Below, one piece after another: positions 41,520-55,600 of a DNA stretch of 64,000 nucleotides (within the stretch, counting starts at the first letter, position 1; every line of letters begins with the position of its first letter). This stretch comes from Macrocystis pyrifera (taxonomy: Eukaryota; Sar; Phaeophyceae; Laminariales; Laminariaceae). A program made the position numbers and the translations under genes. Location of the stretch: contig JASSKH010000023.1 of the NCBI GenBank assembly GCA_031763025.1, positions 1,736,001 through 1,800,000 on the forward strand, in the 5' to 3' direction. Below the pieces are notes generated by a model. That model had not been told where the DNA came from and ran no database searches. It saw nothing but the letters and a program-made list of their open reading frames with translations.

Positions 41520-42749
41520 CACTCTGATCGCTTGTTAACCGAGGTTCGTGGAGTTCCGCCGCACCCGGGGAGCGTAGGTTCCCATCCCCGGATCTTAAAT
41601 TCTTCCACACAACATATACGGTACCCGATGGTGGTGCAGCAGCATACTCCCATGAACGATGGTAGAGGAGAGGGCCTCTCCAGCAATAGTATATTGGTTC
41701 ATTATCATGCAGGGTCACTTATGGGCACCAAGCCGCATGATTTTCTTTCTTTCGTCAAGGGCTGGTCGCGGGACGCTTGCTAATCCTTATACGGTCAACT
41801 ACTGTTGCAACAGTGGTCAGCTTTGCTCCTTATTAATAGCGAAGGAACCCGTTGGAGGCGTTTCTGTTTTGGACATGTAAGCGAAAAAACAAAATGAAAC
41901 CAAATGAAGTGCCTGGTGCTTGGTATTAATACAGTACTCGTAGTGTTTTGTGGTTCGTGTGGGAGGCCGCCAGGTTCATCAAACGACACCAGCACAGCTC
42001 TCGACAATGATATGTGAAACAAAGGAATGAGGGGGGGTGATGGCTCACTACCCAACCATCCCATTCAATCGGCGCCATCTTCACAGGTCATGTCCGGCTA
42101 GATTCGGCGTTACAGCTGCCTCTTCTTTGCGTATTTAATTTTTCCTCCAATTGTCTTACCGCCGTGGCTGCTGCGGGTGCTGCTGCCGGCTTTCCTCCCT
42201 TCCTTCCTCTACTAGTAGCGTCGGTCTACGTTTTGGCTTATTTGCATTTTTTAAATCCTCTGGCGGATTGGTTAGGTTTAAGGCTTAAGTCCCTGACACG
42301 TTCACATATTCCACATAGTGCAGTGTGTCAATTTAACCCGTCGCTCCCGTTGCAACAGCAGAACCGGCTGCTGCTGCTGCTGCTGCTGCTGCTACCTCGG
42401 GCGCGTGAGTATACCCTCTCGCGCGTGTGAGCACACTGCGCTCTAGTCTTAACCCCAGAGATGCAGCACAAACACCACCGCCGCCACGACTAGCATCACC
42501 ACGACCTTACTATCCCCCTCTTCTTCTCCCCAAAACCATAAAGATGATGGCCATCGTGAGTTCTATGTACTCGCTAGCAACCAACACGACCACCTCTTCT
42601 TGTGTTCCTTCTATCCACACTGGCTTGTTAAGGAAGCGAAGTGTAAAAATTGTTTTGATATCGGACAGATATATCACCGTCAATACGGACAGATTTTTCA
42701 GATCATCCTCAGACCACTTGTAAAGCCTGCCGCTGTCACATGTTGAGTG

Positions 42750-42870
42750 TAGAACCTGTAAACGAGTATAGCACACGCCCAACCCATGAAACATGGCTTG
42801 GATATTGCAGGCCGTACGGCTCCCACCCGGCAACAGGAGCTAGACCCTACAGATAGTTAATCCATCTGGC
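42750..42870 (-). repeat. Interspersed repeat B copy
   Basis: Contains CACGCCCAACCCATGAAACA, GTACGGCTCCCACCCGGCAA and CAGGAGCTAGACCCTACAGA, the reverse orientation of the B core. Confidence 0.75.
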
Positions 42871-43431
42871 CTGAGAGATCGATCTACTGTAGTTGTATCT
42901 CAAAAAAACAACCTCCCAATACAAAACACCTACAATAAGTAGCGATTGTCCTCGACACATTATTGTAGGTGCAGAGTTCGTCGCCCATTTAACCATCGCA
43001 AAAGGTATCCAACTCGAACTCCAACCGTATTTAGTCTGTTCCCCAAAGCACTGGTGCAAATCTATCGGAGACAGCTGGAAAAAGTTGAAAAGGGTGCTAT
43101 ATAGAGCGGTGGTACAGTGGGGGTGTTATGATCGCCCAAACATTTCCCACTGGCGGGAGCCACTGAACTGAGCCACTATGTACCCAATACGTTTGCATCC
43201 GATGTGTATTGCATTGCGTATTGCATCTTCTTATTTGCAAGCCCAGTTGGTCAAGTATCGGTGGGGCTTAGCTTACAATATTCCTCAAAGTGGGGGTATA
43301 CAACTCCACACGTAAGGAGCAAAGAAAATGGTGCTGCCAGTCTACCGTAGTCCTCTTCCCTACTCTAATTATAAGTCGTTTTGTCCTCCGAAATCAGGAT
43401 GAAGTTATCATGGAGCTGAAGGGCATTAATA

Positions 43432-43648
43432 TCACGGGGTCAGCGATGCCGAAGCCGTGCCCAAGGCTACCGACAGCAGAGCCGCTCTGACCGACGGAAA
43501 ACTAACGAGCACCGTGCTAGCCGTCGCCGTTAGCGCCATCGCCACAGCTGAGAAAGCAAACGCCGTGGGTTCATTGACCATCGCTGCGGTGCCGAGTCCA
43601 TGGGCACTGCCGCCCTGAGCAAGCCCTCTTGCCGCAGGGTTCTTGACC
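43432..43648 (-). CDS. PLGG1: PLGG1 exon 8 (terminal, LrgB)
   Basis: Acceptor AACTCAG (phase 2), stop at 43434-43432. Encodes [20 protein letters not shown], the most conserved LrgB block, then a last hydrophobic helix ([18 protein letters not shown]). Confidence 0.95.
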
Positions 43649-46600
43649 CTGAGTTTATACAAAGAAGACACACATGAGGGGCGGGGCGGAGTATTAAGGC
43701 TGTCTAAAAGGAGGGGAAACGGGGAAGGGAGGGGGGTAGTCAGACGGAAATGGGCAGCGGTGGTGGTGGGCTAGAGAGTATCGAGGCTGTCTGAAGATCA
43801 AACGGGGGGGGAGTACTCATGCTATGCATGGCCGTAGTCGTATGTATGACCACAGACCCTCGCATCCCTACAATGCGGGGATGGGGCATGTGGCGTTTTC
43901 ACCGACCAGGCAGACACTGATCGCTTGCACCAAGCGTGAAGCGCCGTGAGGTGTCGGGCGAGCCGCATGAAGGGGTGAGCTGCATCCTACTAAGAACCTC
44001 TTGTGAACAAACGAGGGGGAGGGTAAGTCGACGGAAATAGGGGGGGAAAGGGGAGAGGTGTACTTATTTTCATGCATGGCTATAGTCGTATGACCATGGA
44101 CCCTCGCATCCCTACAATGCCGGGACGGAGCACGTCGATTTTTCACCGACCAGGCAGACATTGCTTGCACCAAGCGCGAAGCGTCGTGAGGTGTCGGGCG
44201 AGTCGCATACATGGAAGGGTGAGCTGCATCCTAACAAGAACCGCTTGTGAGGCGGATTTTCTTGCATATGGATACCAGCATCAATGAATTGTTTTATTAT
44301 TTTCTGGTGGCAAAGCATAAACTGTCTAAAAGGAGGGGAGACGGATGGGAACGGATACTGTACGACTTAGACATACATGGGGGGGGTACCCTGGAGGAAG
44401 TCAACACTGTCGAAAACGGAAACTAAAGGGGGAAAGGAGGAAAAGGGCAGGTTTCGAGGCTGGCATGGTGCAAGCGCTCTTGTCGCAGGGTGCTTCGTCC
44501 TGAAATGGGAACATGAGGGAAAAAGTGGGGGTGGTGGGCTAGAGGAAGTCAACGCTGTCAAAAAGAAGAGGAAGAGAGGGGGCGGGGAGCGAGACATATA
44601 TGAGGAGGGGGGTGGTGGTGGGGTGGAGTAAATCAACACTGTCTAAACGCAGAGGAAACGCGGGGGGGGAATTTTGACATGAAAAACGGGGGGGGGAGGG
44701 GGGGGGAGCTGTGGTAGTGAGATGGAGGAATTCAACACTGTCTGAACGAAGAGGAAAAGGGGGGGAGTGAAATTAGTCAGATATCGGGGGGGGGGGGGGG
44801 AGGAATTCTAAACTCGAGTTACCAAGCATGAGCGCCGCTGGCGAAAGCTCTCCACCACGGTCAATGCCCCGTCCGCGTTATTGGGCAGCACACCACAGCG
44901 CACCAGCGCAATTCTCCACAATCATACCACCACTGCCGCGGCGCCAAACAAAACATCACCACAACCCACGACCCACAGCCACCACCACCTCTACCGCTAC
45001 CAGCAGCAGCAGCAGCAGCAGCAGCAGCCGCAGCCGAGGCATACTACGATAGGAATGCACTTAATAGGAGTTGCATATACTCCACACCAAAAAAAAGGCC
45101 TGCCGAGAAATCGATAAAAAAACAAATGCCTAACAACTCCACGGTTCAGGTTTACCATGAATAATATTGGATTAAACACACAAAAACGAAGATTCCGACG
45201 AGATTGGGTACGTACGGTAGTACCTCGGGTATACCAAAGGCCTTTCAGGGCCGCACTCCCGCTGCGGGGACAAAAACACTTGAAATTACGGTCAGATTGA
45301 GGTTTCTGCACAGTGCAGTGCACTAATAAAAGGCTTAAGGCGCGCCCGGCAGGCAGAACAAAAAACATAAAAATGGCCCCCGAAAGGTAAGCTATTAATA
45401 CCTCCATTACAGCACGCGTCAGTCCCTCGCTGCCCGTCACCGTCCCTCACTGCCCCCCCCCCACTCACCCCAAGGCATCCAGCGTCGTGGCACCAAAGTT
45501 AGCCCCGATGACCCCCGTGATCACCACGATGGCGATGGCAAGGGAGGCGTCCGCTCCCAGCATGGAGCATATGGCCATCGCCAGGGGGGAAGTGATGTTA
45601 CGCGGTAGGGTCGCGAGTCGCAGAGCTTCGGGGAGCCCGAGCAGCCTGAAAAGAGACGGTTGGTGGGTTGGTCGGTGGGGGGGGGTGGGTGGGTGGGTGT
45701 GGGGCGGGGAGGTGTCGCGGAAATGGCGGGGATGGCAAGGGGAGGGGAATACTCGTACACAGCGTTTGTACTGCTGTAGTTCTAACAGTTTGTGGATGTA
45801 AAGGAGAAGCTTGAAATACCTCAACCTTTTTTATACTGCAAAAATCGAACGTAACTATTAATAGTGTAGTTTCAATAGTTTGTAAAAGCAGCAGCAAAGG
45901 CATTGACCACCCTTTTGCGACTGCAAAGGGCATCCGTATTAAACTGCTACTGCTGCAGCTCCAATACTTTTGCGGGTGTAGCTGAAAAGCCTGCTGCAAA
46001 CATCATATTCTAACTCCAAGTCGTAAATGTCGCCAACACGTGGACCCAGGAAAGTAACTACATACTGCAAATAACAACACACCCTACTCAAAAATCCAAC
46101 TACGTTGTCCCCGCCCCAAAAAAACAAAAACCATGGGTACAGCCTAGGTACAGCAAAAGGGCAAAGGCAAGGTCTTGACTCAAGCCTTCCCATACCGGCA
46201 CATGTCTCGAGCAACACCATCACTACTACTACAGTCGTACAGTAGCCTCTCAGCTATATAAATAGGGTGTTTGCGACAATCCAATTTGGTGGGGTTTTAA
46301 AAACAACACAAAGCGACAGACGTGAGAACCTGATTGGTTAGGAAGGAAATCAGAAGCTGCTCCGCTTGCTTACCAATCCAGAGTCACCCAACCCAACAAT
46401 ACTTGGGGCTAAAAACGCCATTCGGTCACTCTTCCCACAGCAACTAGTTTTTCGTGGGTTGGGATTGCCACTATCCAGGAAACAGACTGCAAGCAACCCA
46501 ACCCAACCAAATTCTTCGGATACACTCTAATAACTCCCGCACCTGGAGACGAGGGCAGTCCCGAACAGCCCCGACGAGGCGCAGAATACGGAACCCCCCG

Positions 46601-49600
46601 CCACCTGCTTCGCGTTCTTGAATATCAGCGTCCGTCGCCTGCACAGATCGAAATCCGGGGATGGGGGAGGGGTACAATATCGAAACGAAAAATGAACGAA
46701 ACGAAACCATATCCAAATTAAAGTAGACCAAAAAGAAACCAAACGATTCGAAACGAGAAGCAATACAATATCAGAAACACAAGCTCGGTACACTGAGTCT
46801 CATCGGGACAATCGAAGCGAGTGTCGGGGGCGTATCTCCAGTATGTAGCGACGCAGTTTAGTTTCGTCAGCGTCAGCAGGCCGGTGCAGTGCCATGTGGT
46901 GCGGTGCGGTGCGGTGCGGCTCCATACCGAAGACAAAGCGGAATTTCCGTATCGCAAGGACATGCCGCTCCTCCAACCCGCCGACCCTTCCTTGATCCGA
47001 GATGGGCACCAAACTCCGCTGCCGCTCATACCATGTTCCTCCTGCTCGCCCAATGCAGGGTGCAAGGAACCAGCGAGGACCCCCAACAGTGAAATATCAT
47101 AGGTGTCCCCTCCCCCCTTCCTCCCTCCTTCCACCACCATGGCGCCCCCTAGCTTCGCCACCACCCACTCACTTACTTTACTCGCCTCCCCACCCACCCA
47201 GAGGACGGCGTTCTAGCTTCCCTCGCGTCGCTCGACCTATCATACAAATCATCACGTGTCGTAACGAGAAACATATTTTCCGGGGATTGCCTCCGCGTGA
47301 TTGAGGTCTCACCTGTACATCTGCACGGCAAAGGAGAGCACCGAAGGTCCCAAGAGGCCAAGCAGGAGGTCGCCCGCGCCGAGGTGGACGGGACACCTGT
47401 TGGGGGGGGGTGCAGAACGGAGTATCACCACGACGGTGATGGCCATGGCAATGATGCTGCTCATGATGCCGATGGTCATGACAACGGTGGTGATGGTGGA
47501 GATGATGCTCACAACAATGGTGGTGGTAGTAAGGGTAACCTTAGTGGTGGTGATATTGGAAATAGTGAGGTGGTAATGATGGCGGGTAGCTACCCGGTAT
47601 CTCTTGAATTCAAGGCCTCTTTTTTCGAAAATGTTCACCCCATGGGATTGTTTCCGTTTTGTTGTCAAAGGTCGGTTATCGGGTGGGGCACAGATATCTT
47701 ATACTATAACCAAGTCAATCAAGGGAGGAGCCTCATAAAAATCAGGCGCTACCGTTATCATGGTACTTACCGTACGCTAATCATGGTATGGGAATGGCGA
47801 TGGTACGGAAAAGGTATAGGCTACGGTCATGGCATGGTAATGGTGACGGTGGTAACGGTTAGGGTATGGTAATGGTGGTCGGGCCATGAGCCCGTCAAAA
47901 ACACTGGGCGTCAGGGGACACACGCAAAAGAATAACACACACGCAACCAAGTGTGTTTGTGTGTGGGGGGGTGTAGTCGATAGGAGATACGTTCTCGATC
48001 TCATGCATGGCCGTAGTCGTACGAACCTAGACCCTCCCTCGCATCCCTACAATGCCGGGACGGAGCATGTCGGGTATTCGCCGACCAGGCAGACATTGCT
48101 CGCACCAAGCGCGAAGCGCCGTGAGGTGTCCGGTGAGTCGCATGAAGGGTGAGCTGCATCCTCCTAAGAACCACTTGTGAGGCGGACTTGCACATAGCTG
48201 ACAGCTTCAACAAGTTAATTTAATTTCTGGTGTAGCCACTTCCAGAGGTGGGAGTACTATGTAACTGCCTGTTGGGTGCCTTACCATATGCACGACGTGA
48301 TACTGGTACGATCATCCCCCTTGTGCGGAGTAAAGGTTCTTCACCTCGCACAAGAATGATCTAACTCGACCACCAGCGGAGCTGTGAGCGTGTTTGTGAG
48401 GGGTGGTGTACCCATAGTCATGCATGGCCGTGGTCGTACGACCATAGACCCTCGTGCAGAGTTAAGGTTCTCCCCGCACAAAAATGATCAAACTCGACCG
48501 CCGGGCGCGGTGAGGGCCGAAAAAAAAAAAAAACAAAAAACTGTGAGTGTGTGGGGGGGGGCTATCAACAAAAACACGGCCTCTTGCTCTGTTTGCCCCG
48601 CAGCTATTAATAGTCCTTACCGCACACTAAACCACAGCTCAGACTCTCTCCTGCCCTCAATAAGAACAACACCGCCACTTTGATCCGCTGCATTGATGGA
48701 ACAAACATGGATCAGCTGGTGTGTCAAAGGTGTATCAAGCGTGTACCACATCTATATGGATGGATGGGTCCAAATAGGCCTCGACGTTGGAAAATCCCGG
48801 GGTCCCCGGTGAAGAGGGGGGGGAGTGTATTCATGTCAGCATGGCCGTAGTCGTATGACCATAGACTCTCGCATCCCTGCAATGCCGGGACGGAGCACGC
48901 TGGGTTTTCACCGACCACGCAGGCATTGCTTGCACCAAGATGCGGGGGGGGGAAGAGGGGGGGGAAACATGGATGGGTGGATGGATGGATGGACACATGC
49001 ATGGATGGACGGATGGATGAGAGGATAAACGGATGGAAGGGTGGATACACGGATGGATGCACGGATGGATGCATGTATGGACGGATGCATGTATGGACGG
49101 ATGCATGGATGGATGGATGAGAGGATGAAGGGATTGATGGATAGATAAATGGATGGATGGATGAATGAATGGACGGGACAATTCACGCGCCCGACAAATG
49201 ACAACCTAAGCAATCTACTGTACATCCTAAGCTGCCGTTATGACACGTCGTGCAAGATCTGTACAGCACATATCTAACCCCGAAAATATGTGCTAGATCA
49301 TGCAGATTATACGGCTCCCACCCGGCAACACGACATGGATCATAAAGATCATACAAATCATACAGATCCACAGCATAAAGAAGTGGGAATCGATGACCTG
49401 TCCGATGTGTGTAAGCCTTGACGCTTGGATGGACGGGTGAAACGGACGGCAAAAAATATGAGCGAAGGAGCGTGGGAAAAAAGAACTGACATGTCCATGG
49501 ATGAACGTGCGAATCGATTAATCGCCAGAGCAATCAATGGATCGAAGCGGTCACTTCGCCCCCCCCGGATACGCACCCCCCGCCGCCCGCTCACCTCGAC

Positions 49601-52600
49601 TTCGTCACGTACGTCCTGAGCATGTCGGAGAAGCCAAGCCCAAAGCCCCTCCCAATGGCCGCCGCCGTAGCCATAGCCACGGCCGTACACGTCACCAGCG
49701 GATGCACCGCCTTAGAGATGCCGCGAGGGACGCGCGTGCCCGCCGTAAACCCAAACAAAGTCGACAGCAGCATCGACAACTGCGCGGCTGGCTTTGCCAC
49801 CTTGGAAACCACCGCCGGGCCCCGCCCAGACGCCCCCAACACCGCTACAACTCCCGATGCCGAGGCGCCCACGGCGAGCCGACGGATGAGCGGGGAGCGG
49901 AACGTCGGCGGAGCGGGTTTTGAAGAAGCGGCGGAGGCGATAGAGGTGGCGGGGGGTGGTGGGTGTGGTCGGGGTTTGGGCGGAGAGGGCCGTAACGACG
50001 GCGGCGGTCGAGGCTAGGCTGACGAACCAGCCCCCGCAAACAAGCAGCAGGAGCTTGGCGGCGTTGGCGGCGGAGAGGGAAGGGGACAGCGGGAGGACCA
50101 CCAGGCTGGGCACGAAGAACACCGGCAGCCATCTGCAACGGAGGACGGAGGCAAGCAAATGTCGGGGTGGGGAGGTGGGTGGGGATAGGGATAGAGATGG
50201 GGGCAGGGGTGTGGATAGGGGTGTGGGTAGGGGTGTGGGTGTGGGTGTGGGTGGGGATACGGGTGTGGGTGGGTGCAGAGGTGGGGGCGGGAGTGGGGAT
50301 GGGGAGAGCGTTACGGACAGGGGTGGGAATGAGAACAGGGGCAGGCTGAGGGATGTGGTAGGGGTAGGGTATCGGGATCGGAATGGGGATCGGGATGTTG
50401 ATGACGGCGTGAAAGGGGGTGGGGACAAGGGGGGTTGGGGGGGAAAAGGGGTGAGGATAGAGATGGGGAGAGGGGTAGGGGCAGGAATGCGGATGTCGAA
50501 GATGATAGAGACAGGTTCGGGATTATGATAGAGATGTGGATGTGGATAGGGATATGAAGGGGTGAGGGCAGGGATGATCCGGATCTGGAGACGGACAAGG
50601 ACGGAGATAGAGATGTCGATGGGGATAGAGATACGGATAGAGATACGGATAGGGATACGGAGAGGGGTGGGGGATGAGGAGAGGGGCAGGAGTGCGAGCG
50701 GCGGAGGAGGAGAGGCGAGGAGTCGGAGGAGGGCAAGCGCAAGCACAGCACGACGAAACATAGCACGGAGCAAGCAAACCAACTAGCGGGAGCGCAAGGA
50801 AAGTGAAAGCGCCCGGCCGCTGCTGGGCCCGTTCACCGGCGGCAAGAGCGGAAACAGGGTCAAACATCGCGACGACACGCCCGGCCTTGGGTGATACGCG
50901 GTTTCAACTCCACAGTAGAAATACGCTTTTATCCTAATGAATGACCACGTCAATACAGTAGAGATACATGCATCTCCACACGTTTGCATTTGGTTTTTCA
51001 AATTCTACACGACAATATATGCACATTTGTCTCCAAGCACTGTGCATTCTTCTCCCCCCCTCGCGCCTGGTCCCCCCTTCTATATTATTTACCTGGTATA
51101 TATATACTTATGTTAGGTTAGCGTCGGTTGGCGACGACGCTGTAACACACGCCTTTCACTGCGTGCGCTAGACAGCCGTTTTTTTTTTTGTTTTTCTTTG
51201 GCGCTCACCACGGCTGGCGGTCAAGTTAGATCGTTTAAGTGTGGGGATAACCTTAAACCTTTACTCCGCACAGGGGGTATGGTCGTATCACGTAGTGTGT
51301 ATATGGTGAGGCACCCAACAGGCAATTACATAGTAAACCCATTTCTGTCTCTGGAAGTGGCCACACCAGAAATTAAATCAATTCATTTATGATGTCATCC
51401 ATATGCAAGAAAATCCGCCTCTAAAGCGGTTCTTAGTAGGATGAAGCTCACCCTTCATGCGACTCGCCGGACACCTCACCGCGCTTCGCGCTTGGTGCAA
51501 GCAATGTCTGCCTGGTCGGTGAAAAGCCGACGTGCTCCGTCCCGGCATTGTAGGGATGCGAGGGTCTATGGTCATACGACTACGGCTATGCATAAGATCG
51601 AGTACATATCTCCTATCGAGTACCCCCCCCCCCCGCCCCCCTCTCCCTCGGCCAGGGATGCGAGGGTCTATGGTCATACGACCACGGCCATGCATGATAA
51701 TGAGGACAGCCCCCCCCCCCCCCCCCCCCCCCCCCGCCTGGTCGGCGAAAACCCGACGTGCTCCATCTCGGCATTGTAGGGACACGAGGGTCTATCTATG
51801 CTCATACGACTACGACTACGACTATTACTACCATGCATGCCATGAGAACACCCCTCCCCGCTTGTTTTACGGTTGCGGCCACACGCACCGTGCCAGCAAA
51901 GTCGACCCGGGTTCCAGTAAGCTCACGCTTTTCTCCGCCGACTTGGGAGCAGCCCGCTCCAACGCAACCAGGCCTAAGAAATGAGAAACGAGACATGGAA
52001 CATGAAACATGAGACATGAGACATGAGACACGAGACGCGAGACATAAGGCATGGGGCATATTTTCACGCAGGAGACCGATGCCAACGTGGTGGAGGCCCC
52101 AACACAGCAGTAGAGCAGTAAACTCACAACAAACCCGAGACCAAACAGAAAAGACACAGGAAATGCGCAGGTGGGACTGGGGATCAAACACGACGTACCA
52201 CTCCGCCTGCTAATTTAAGGTACGTTCGCTACTCACATCATAGTACAAACGGTTAAAATTTTCTGGGCCAGAATGGTGCGCTTATTGATGAGACCGGTTT
52301 TTCGAGACGCGTCAAGGCCGTTGCTTCAAGCCTTAATATACCAGCTCTAGTGTAGGGGGCGGTCAAGGGTGGTCGCATCAAGGCCGTCGCTGTAGGCCTT
52401 GAAATACTAGCTCTAGTGTAGGTGGCGGTCAGGGGTGGTCGCGTCAAGACCATCGGTTTTGACCTCACTATACCACTATTAATGTAGTGAGCGGTCAGGG
52501 GTGGTCACGTCAAGGCCGTCTCGTTTGGCAAAAAATGACTAGTTTTAGTGTAACGGGGAGGTCAGTCAAGGGGTCACACGGCGGTCTCTTATTTCAATAA

Positions 52601-55600
52601 TATCCCTAAAGTGTGAACACCACCAAATATATGCTGGGCGCTCAGCGAACCTTCTCCAGTAGCAGTGGCCGTTCGTGGTGACGCTCTTCTAGTTTGCTAT
52701 CATCGATAGTCTGTCTCCACGTGCGCGATCCCAGGGGGGGCAAACGATGGGGCCTCTATCTTGTTTGTTCAAGAGGCGCACCCATGTTCCTTCAGCCAGC
52801 TGGACTGCAGTAGTGGGCCAAGCATGCCGCGTCTTCAACAAGCGCTAAACATGGGGACACTCCCCACGTGCAACGGTGAGTCCGTAGCGCTAAAGCGGCA
52901 CCGACAGCATATTTTCGACCTTATGGCCCAGGCAAGCAGAGCGGTTTCAACCGGGACGTATATACAATTTGAGCCTTGCGGTCGCGCCTTCCCCTGTGAT
53001 TTCACCTTTTCACCCGCCTGCCCCACTCTTAGTCACACAATAGTCTACAGCCTCATCCCCCCCCCTCATCCCCCCCCCCCCCCCCTTCCCCTCTCCCTCC
53101 CTCTTGTTCCTCCGTCCCGCCCTCCCTTTCTTTCCACCGCTCTTCCTGACACCCGTTTCACCTGCAAACAACCCCACCATGCCCGCGAGGCTTGACGGAA
53201 ATGCCAGCCCCGCGCGAAGAAACGCCCTCTTTAGGGCGAAATCCGCGGAGACGATCGCCAGTAGAGATGCACCGGAAGCCAAAGGCGAAGGCCCCACGCT
53301 CGTCGCGGGAACGGCAACGAGCGGAGCCGGGAGCGGTGGGGGGGGGAGACCACAGCCGCCTGCGGAAGGGGGGTCGGGGTCGGAGTCGAGCGAGGCAAGA
53401 GAGATCATGCTCAAATCGCGCAGGGGGGGGCGCTGCTACCATTCCATCCCATACGATACGATACGATACGGTACCATACAATAATACGGCAAGGTAAGAT
53501 ACGAAACCACACTACACTATACAACACACCACAGGGTAGACGACTACACCTGGGACGCCATACTACCAAGTACTGGTGTAAGGCGCCATAAAATAATATT
53601 CTGTAGGCCAAAACGTACACCATACCATAGGGAACTACTAATACTGTACCATGCATCATACTACTGTACCATATTCTGCCATACCGTACCATACCATACC
53701 GTTCCACATCACAGCACACGATACAAAACACCACACCACATCACAGCACACCTGGAACACTATGCAACCAAATGCATGACACCATGCCATACCACACTAT
53801 ACACACCACACCAGAGGATACGTACCATGCACGATACCATATGGTGCGAAATAATACCATGCCAGGCACAAAAGTTACGTATGACAGATTGGGGTACCAT
53901 ACATCATATCACGGGGTACCAAACCACACAGCCACAGCATCATCGACACCATACGATACGATACAATGTATCATACCAACCATACGAGAAGAGTATACGC
54001 CTCGACGGCACCATCCTCTACCACCTCCTACGACCTGTACGCGTGAATTTCTCGTTTTCGGACGGGCGACGAAACATCTAGACGGTCACGTAAAAGGATA
54101 AAAGGATACAAGGATACAAGGGCAGGGCAGAGGGATCTTCACGACCAGGACAATCGTGCATCCCTTCGCCCTGTCTACTACAGGCAGTACCGTTCTACTC
54201 TTGTTTTTACCGTACAGTAGTTGTACGTTTGTTCTTCTGCTGTTGCACTGCTGGTGTGCTACATATTAATACTATTGACAGCAATATTACCCCTGTAAAA
54301 TAACTCATCCACCATCAGCCTTGGGCTTCACACGTCCCAGCCAACGAAGCTGCTATTACGGGGGGTCATAGTAAATAGGACCTACGGTACACACAAAAAC
54401 CTATATATTTTACTATTTTCACTAACAATAATCGGTCCCATTTACTATTACTATGGCCCCCCGTAATAACACACATACTAGCAGGAGGCAGTGGTTTTAC
54501 CCCTTGACTGACTCCGTAAAAACCCACGACACTCAAGTTACAAGGACTGCAGTCACGTTTTGGGGACAAACTTCGTAGAAATTGACCATTCTATTAATAG
54601 GACTTCAGTTCCGTTTCGGGGGCGTACCTTATAATTTATGTCGTTTATCCCCGAAAACGGGACTGCGGTTCTAAAAGTGTCATATAAGCCCGAAAAAATA
54701 AAAAGATGGTCGACGCGCCCCAAAATACCGACGTCCGTAACCCGTTTCGACTTTTACTTTTTGAGTTAGGACGCCACTCCCGTTGAGGGGACAAAACACT
54801 TCGAGTTACTGCTGTACTTTGAATGTAAGGTTTCTAGACAGTGCAGCACCGAAGGGTGCAGCATACTAATAGTATTAATGGTAGTACCATGTTTCTCCAC
54901 ACCCACCGCGTACCAATAAAGTTCCACACGCCAAACCACCGCCCGGGCGACTATACAATACAGCCCTGTCTCAACCGACCTACGATGCGTAGCGAATACC
55001 AAAACCAGGCACCCGGCATAAACATATAAATTACATCATAAATATGACGTAGACCACCCGCATTGCACCAAGCGACGTCATCGCTCGCCAATTACGACAG
55101 CCGCCCAACACTTACTGCACCACCACCTCCTCCTGCTGACTCTGCCGTCGAGGCGCGTCCGTGCACACGCCTCCCGTACACAGAATACAGAATCCCGAAT
55201 ATGTCATGGCAGCGGTGGGACGAAACCCCCCACATCATCACTCACAGGATCCACGCCTCCTGCGGTATCTTGCGCTGCAGACAGCACGACGGGCGTTTGC
55301 AGTGAGCGACGCGCACGCTGGGGCGGCTGCTCACGCTGCAACCCCCGCCTCGGTGATGAAGGCGCTACGCTGATGGGCCTGGTCACGGGCGCGGGCGGGG
55401 GGGGGCGGGGGGGGGTTCATTGGTGCTGCAGAACGGCTGTTGCGAACTAGTCGGCAAAATCACAAACTCGCTATTTTTTTTTTTTTTGTGTTTGTTCATC
55501 AGTTTTAGGGTTGTCCCCAAAGCGGCGGGTACGGTTCAAAACGGTTTCGAAATGCTGGGGGGTTTTTCCCGTCACTTTTACTTTCCAGCCTAACTCGTAG

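Larger units (their letters stand above)
40146..43431. other. Convergent intergenic region between POL5 and PLGG1
   Basis: No gene recognised. Both flanking genes end here, so 3' UTRs and poly(A) sites are expected. It holds the TRIM-like element at 41069-41519, a repeat B copy at 42750-42870, a CTG repeat at 42368-42395, and scattered TACCTGGTA and TATTAATA motifs. Confidence 0.6.

Noticed and set aside
46718-47197. Long minus-strand frames between PLGG1 exons 5 and 6
   Set aside because: Exon 5 (ends MYR) joins exon 6 (RRTLIFKNA) in phase 2 with consensus splice sites, so this stretch is intron.
49712-50782. 356-codon minus-strand frame
   Set aside because: Only the part below 50132 is real (PLGG1 exon 4). 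The upstream Pro/Ser/Leu half is translation of a C/T-rich minisatellite.
55204-55386. Possible extra PLGG1 exon with transit-peptide-like composition
   Set aside because: Length and phase do not fit between exons 1 and 2 with the available AG/GT sites; exon 1 to 53298 is phase-consistent without it.
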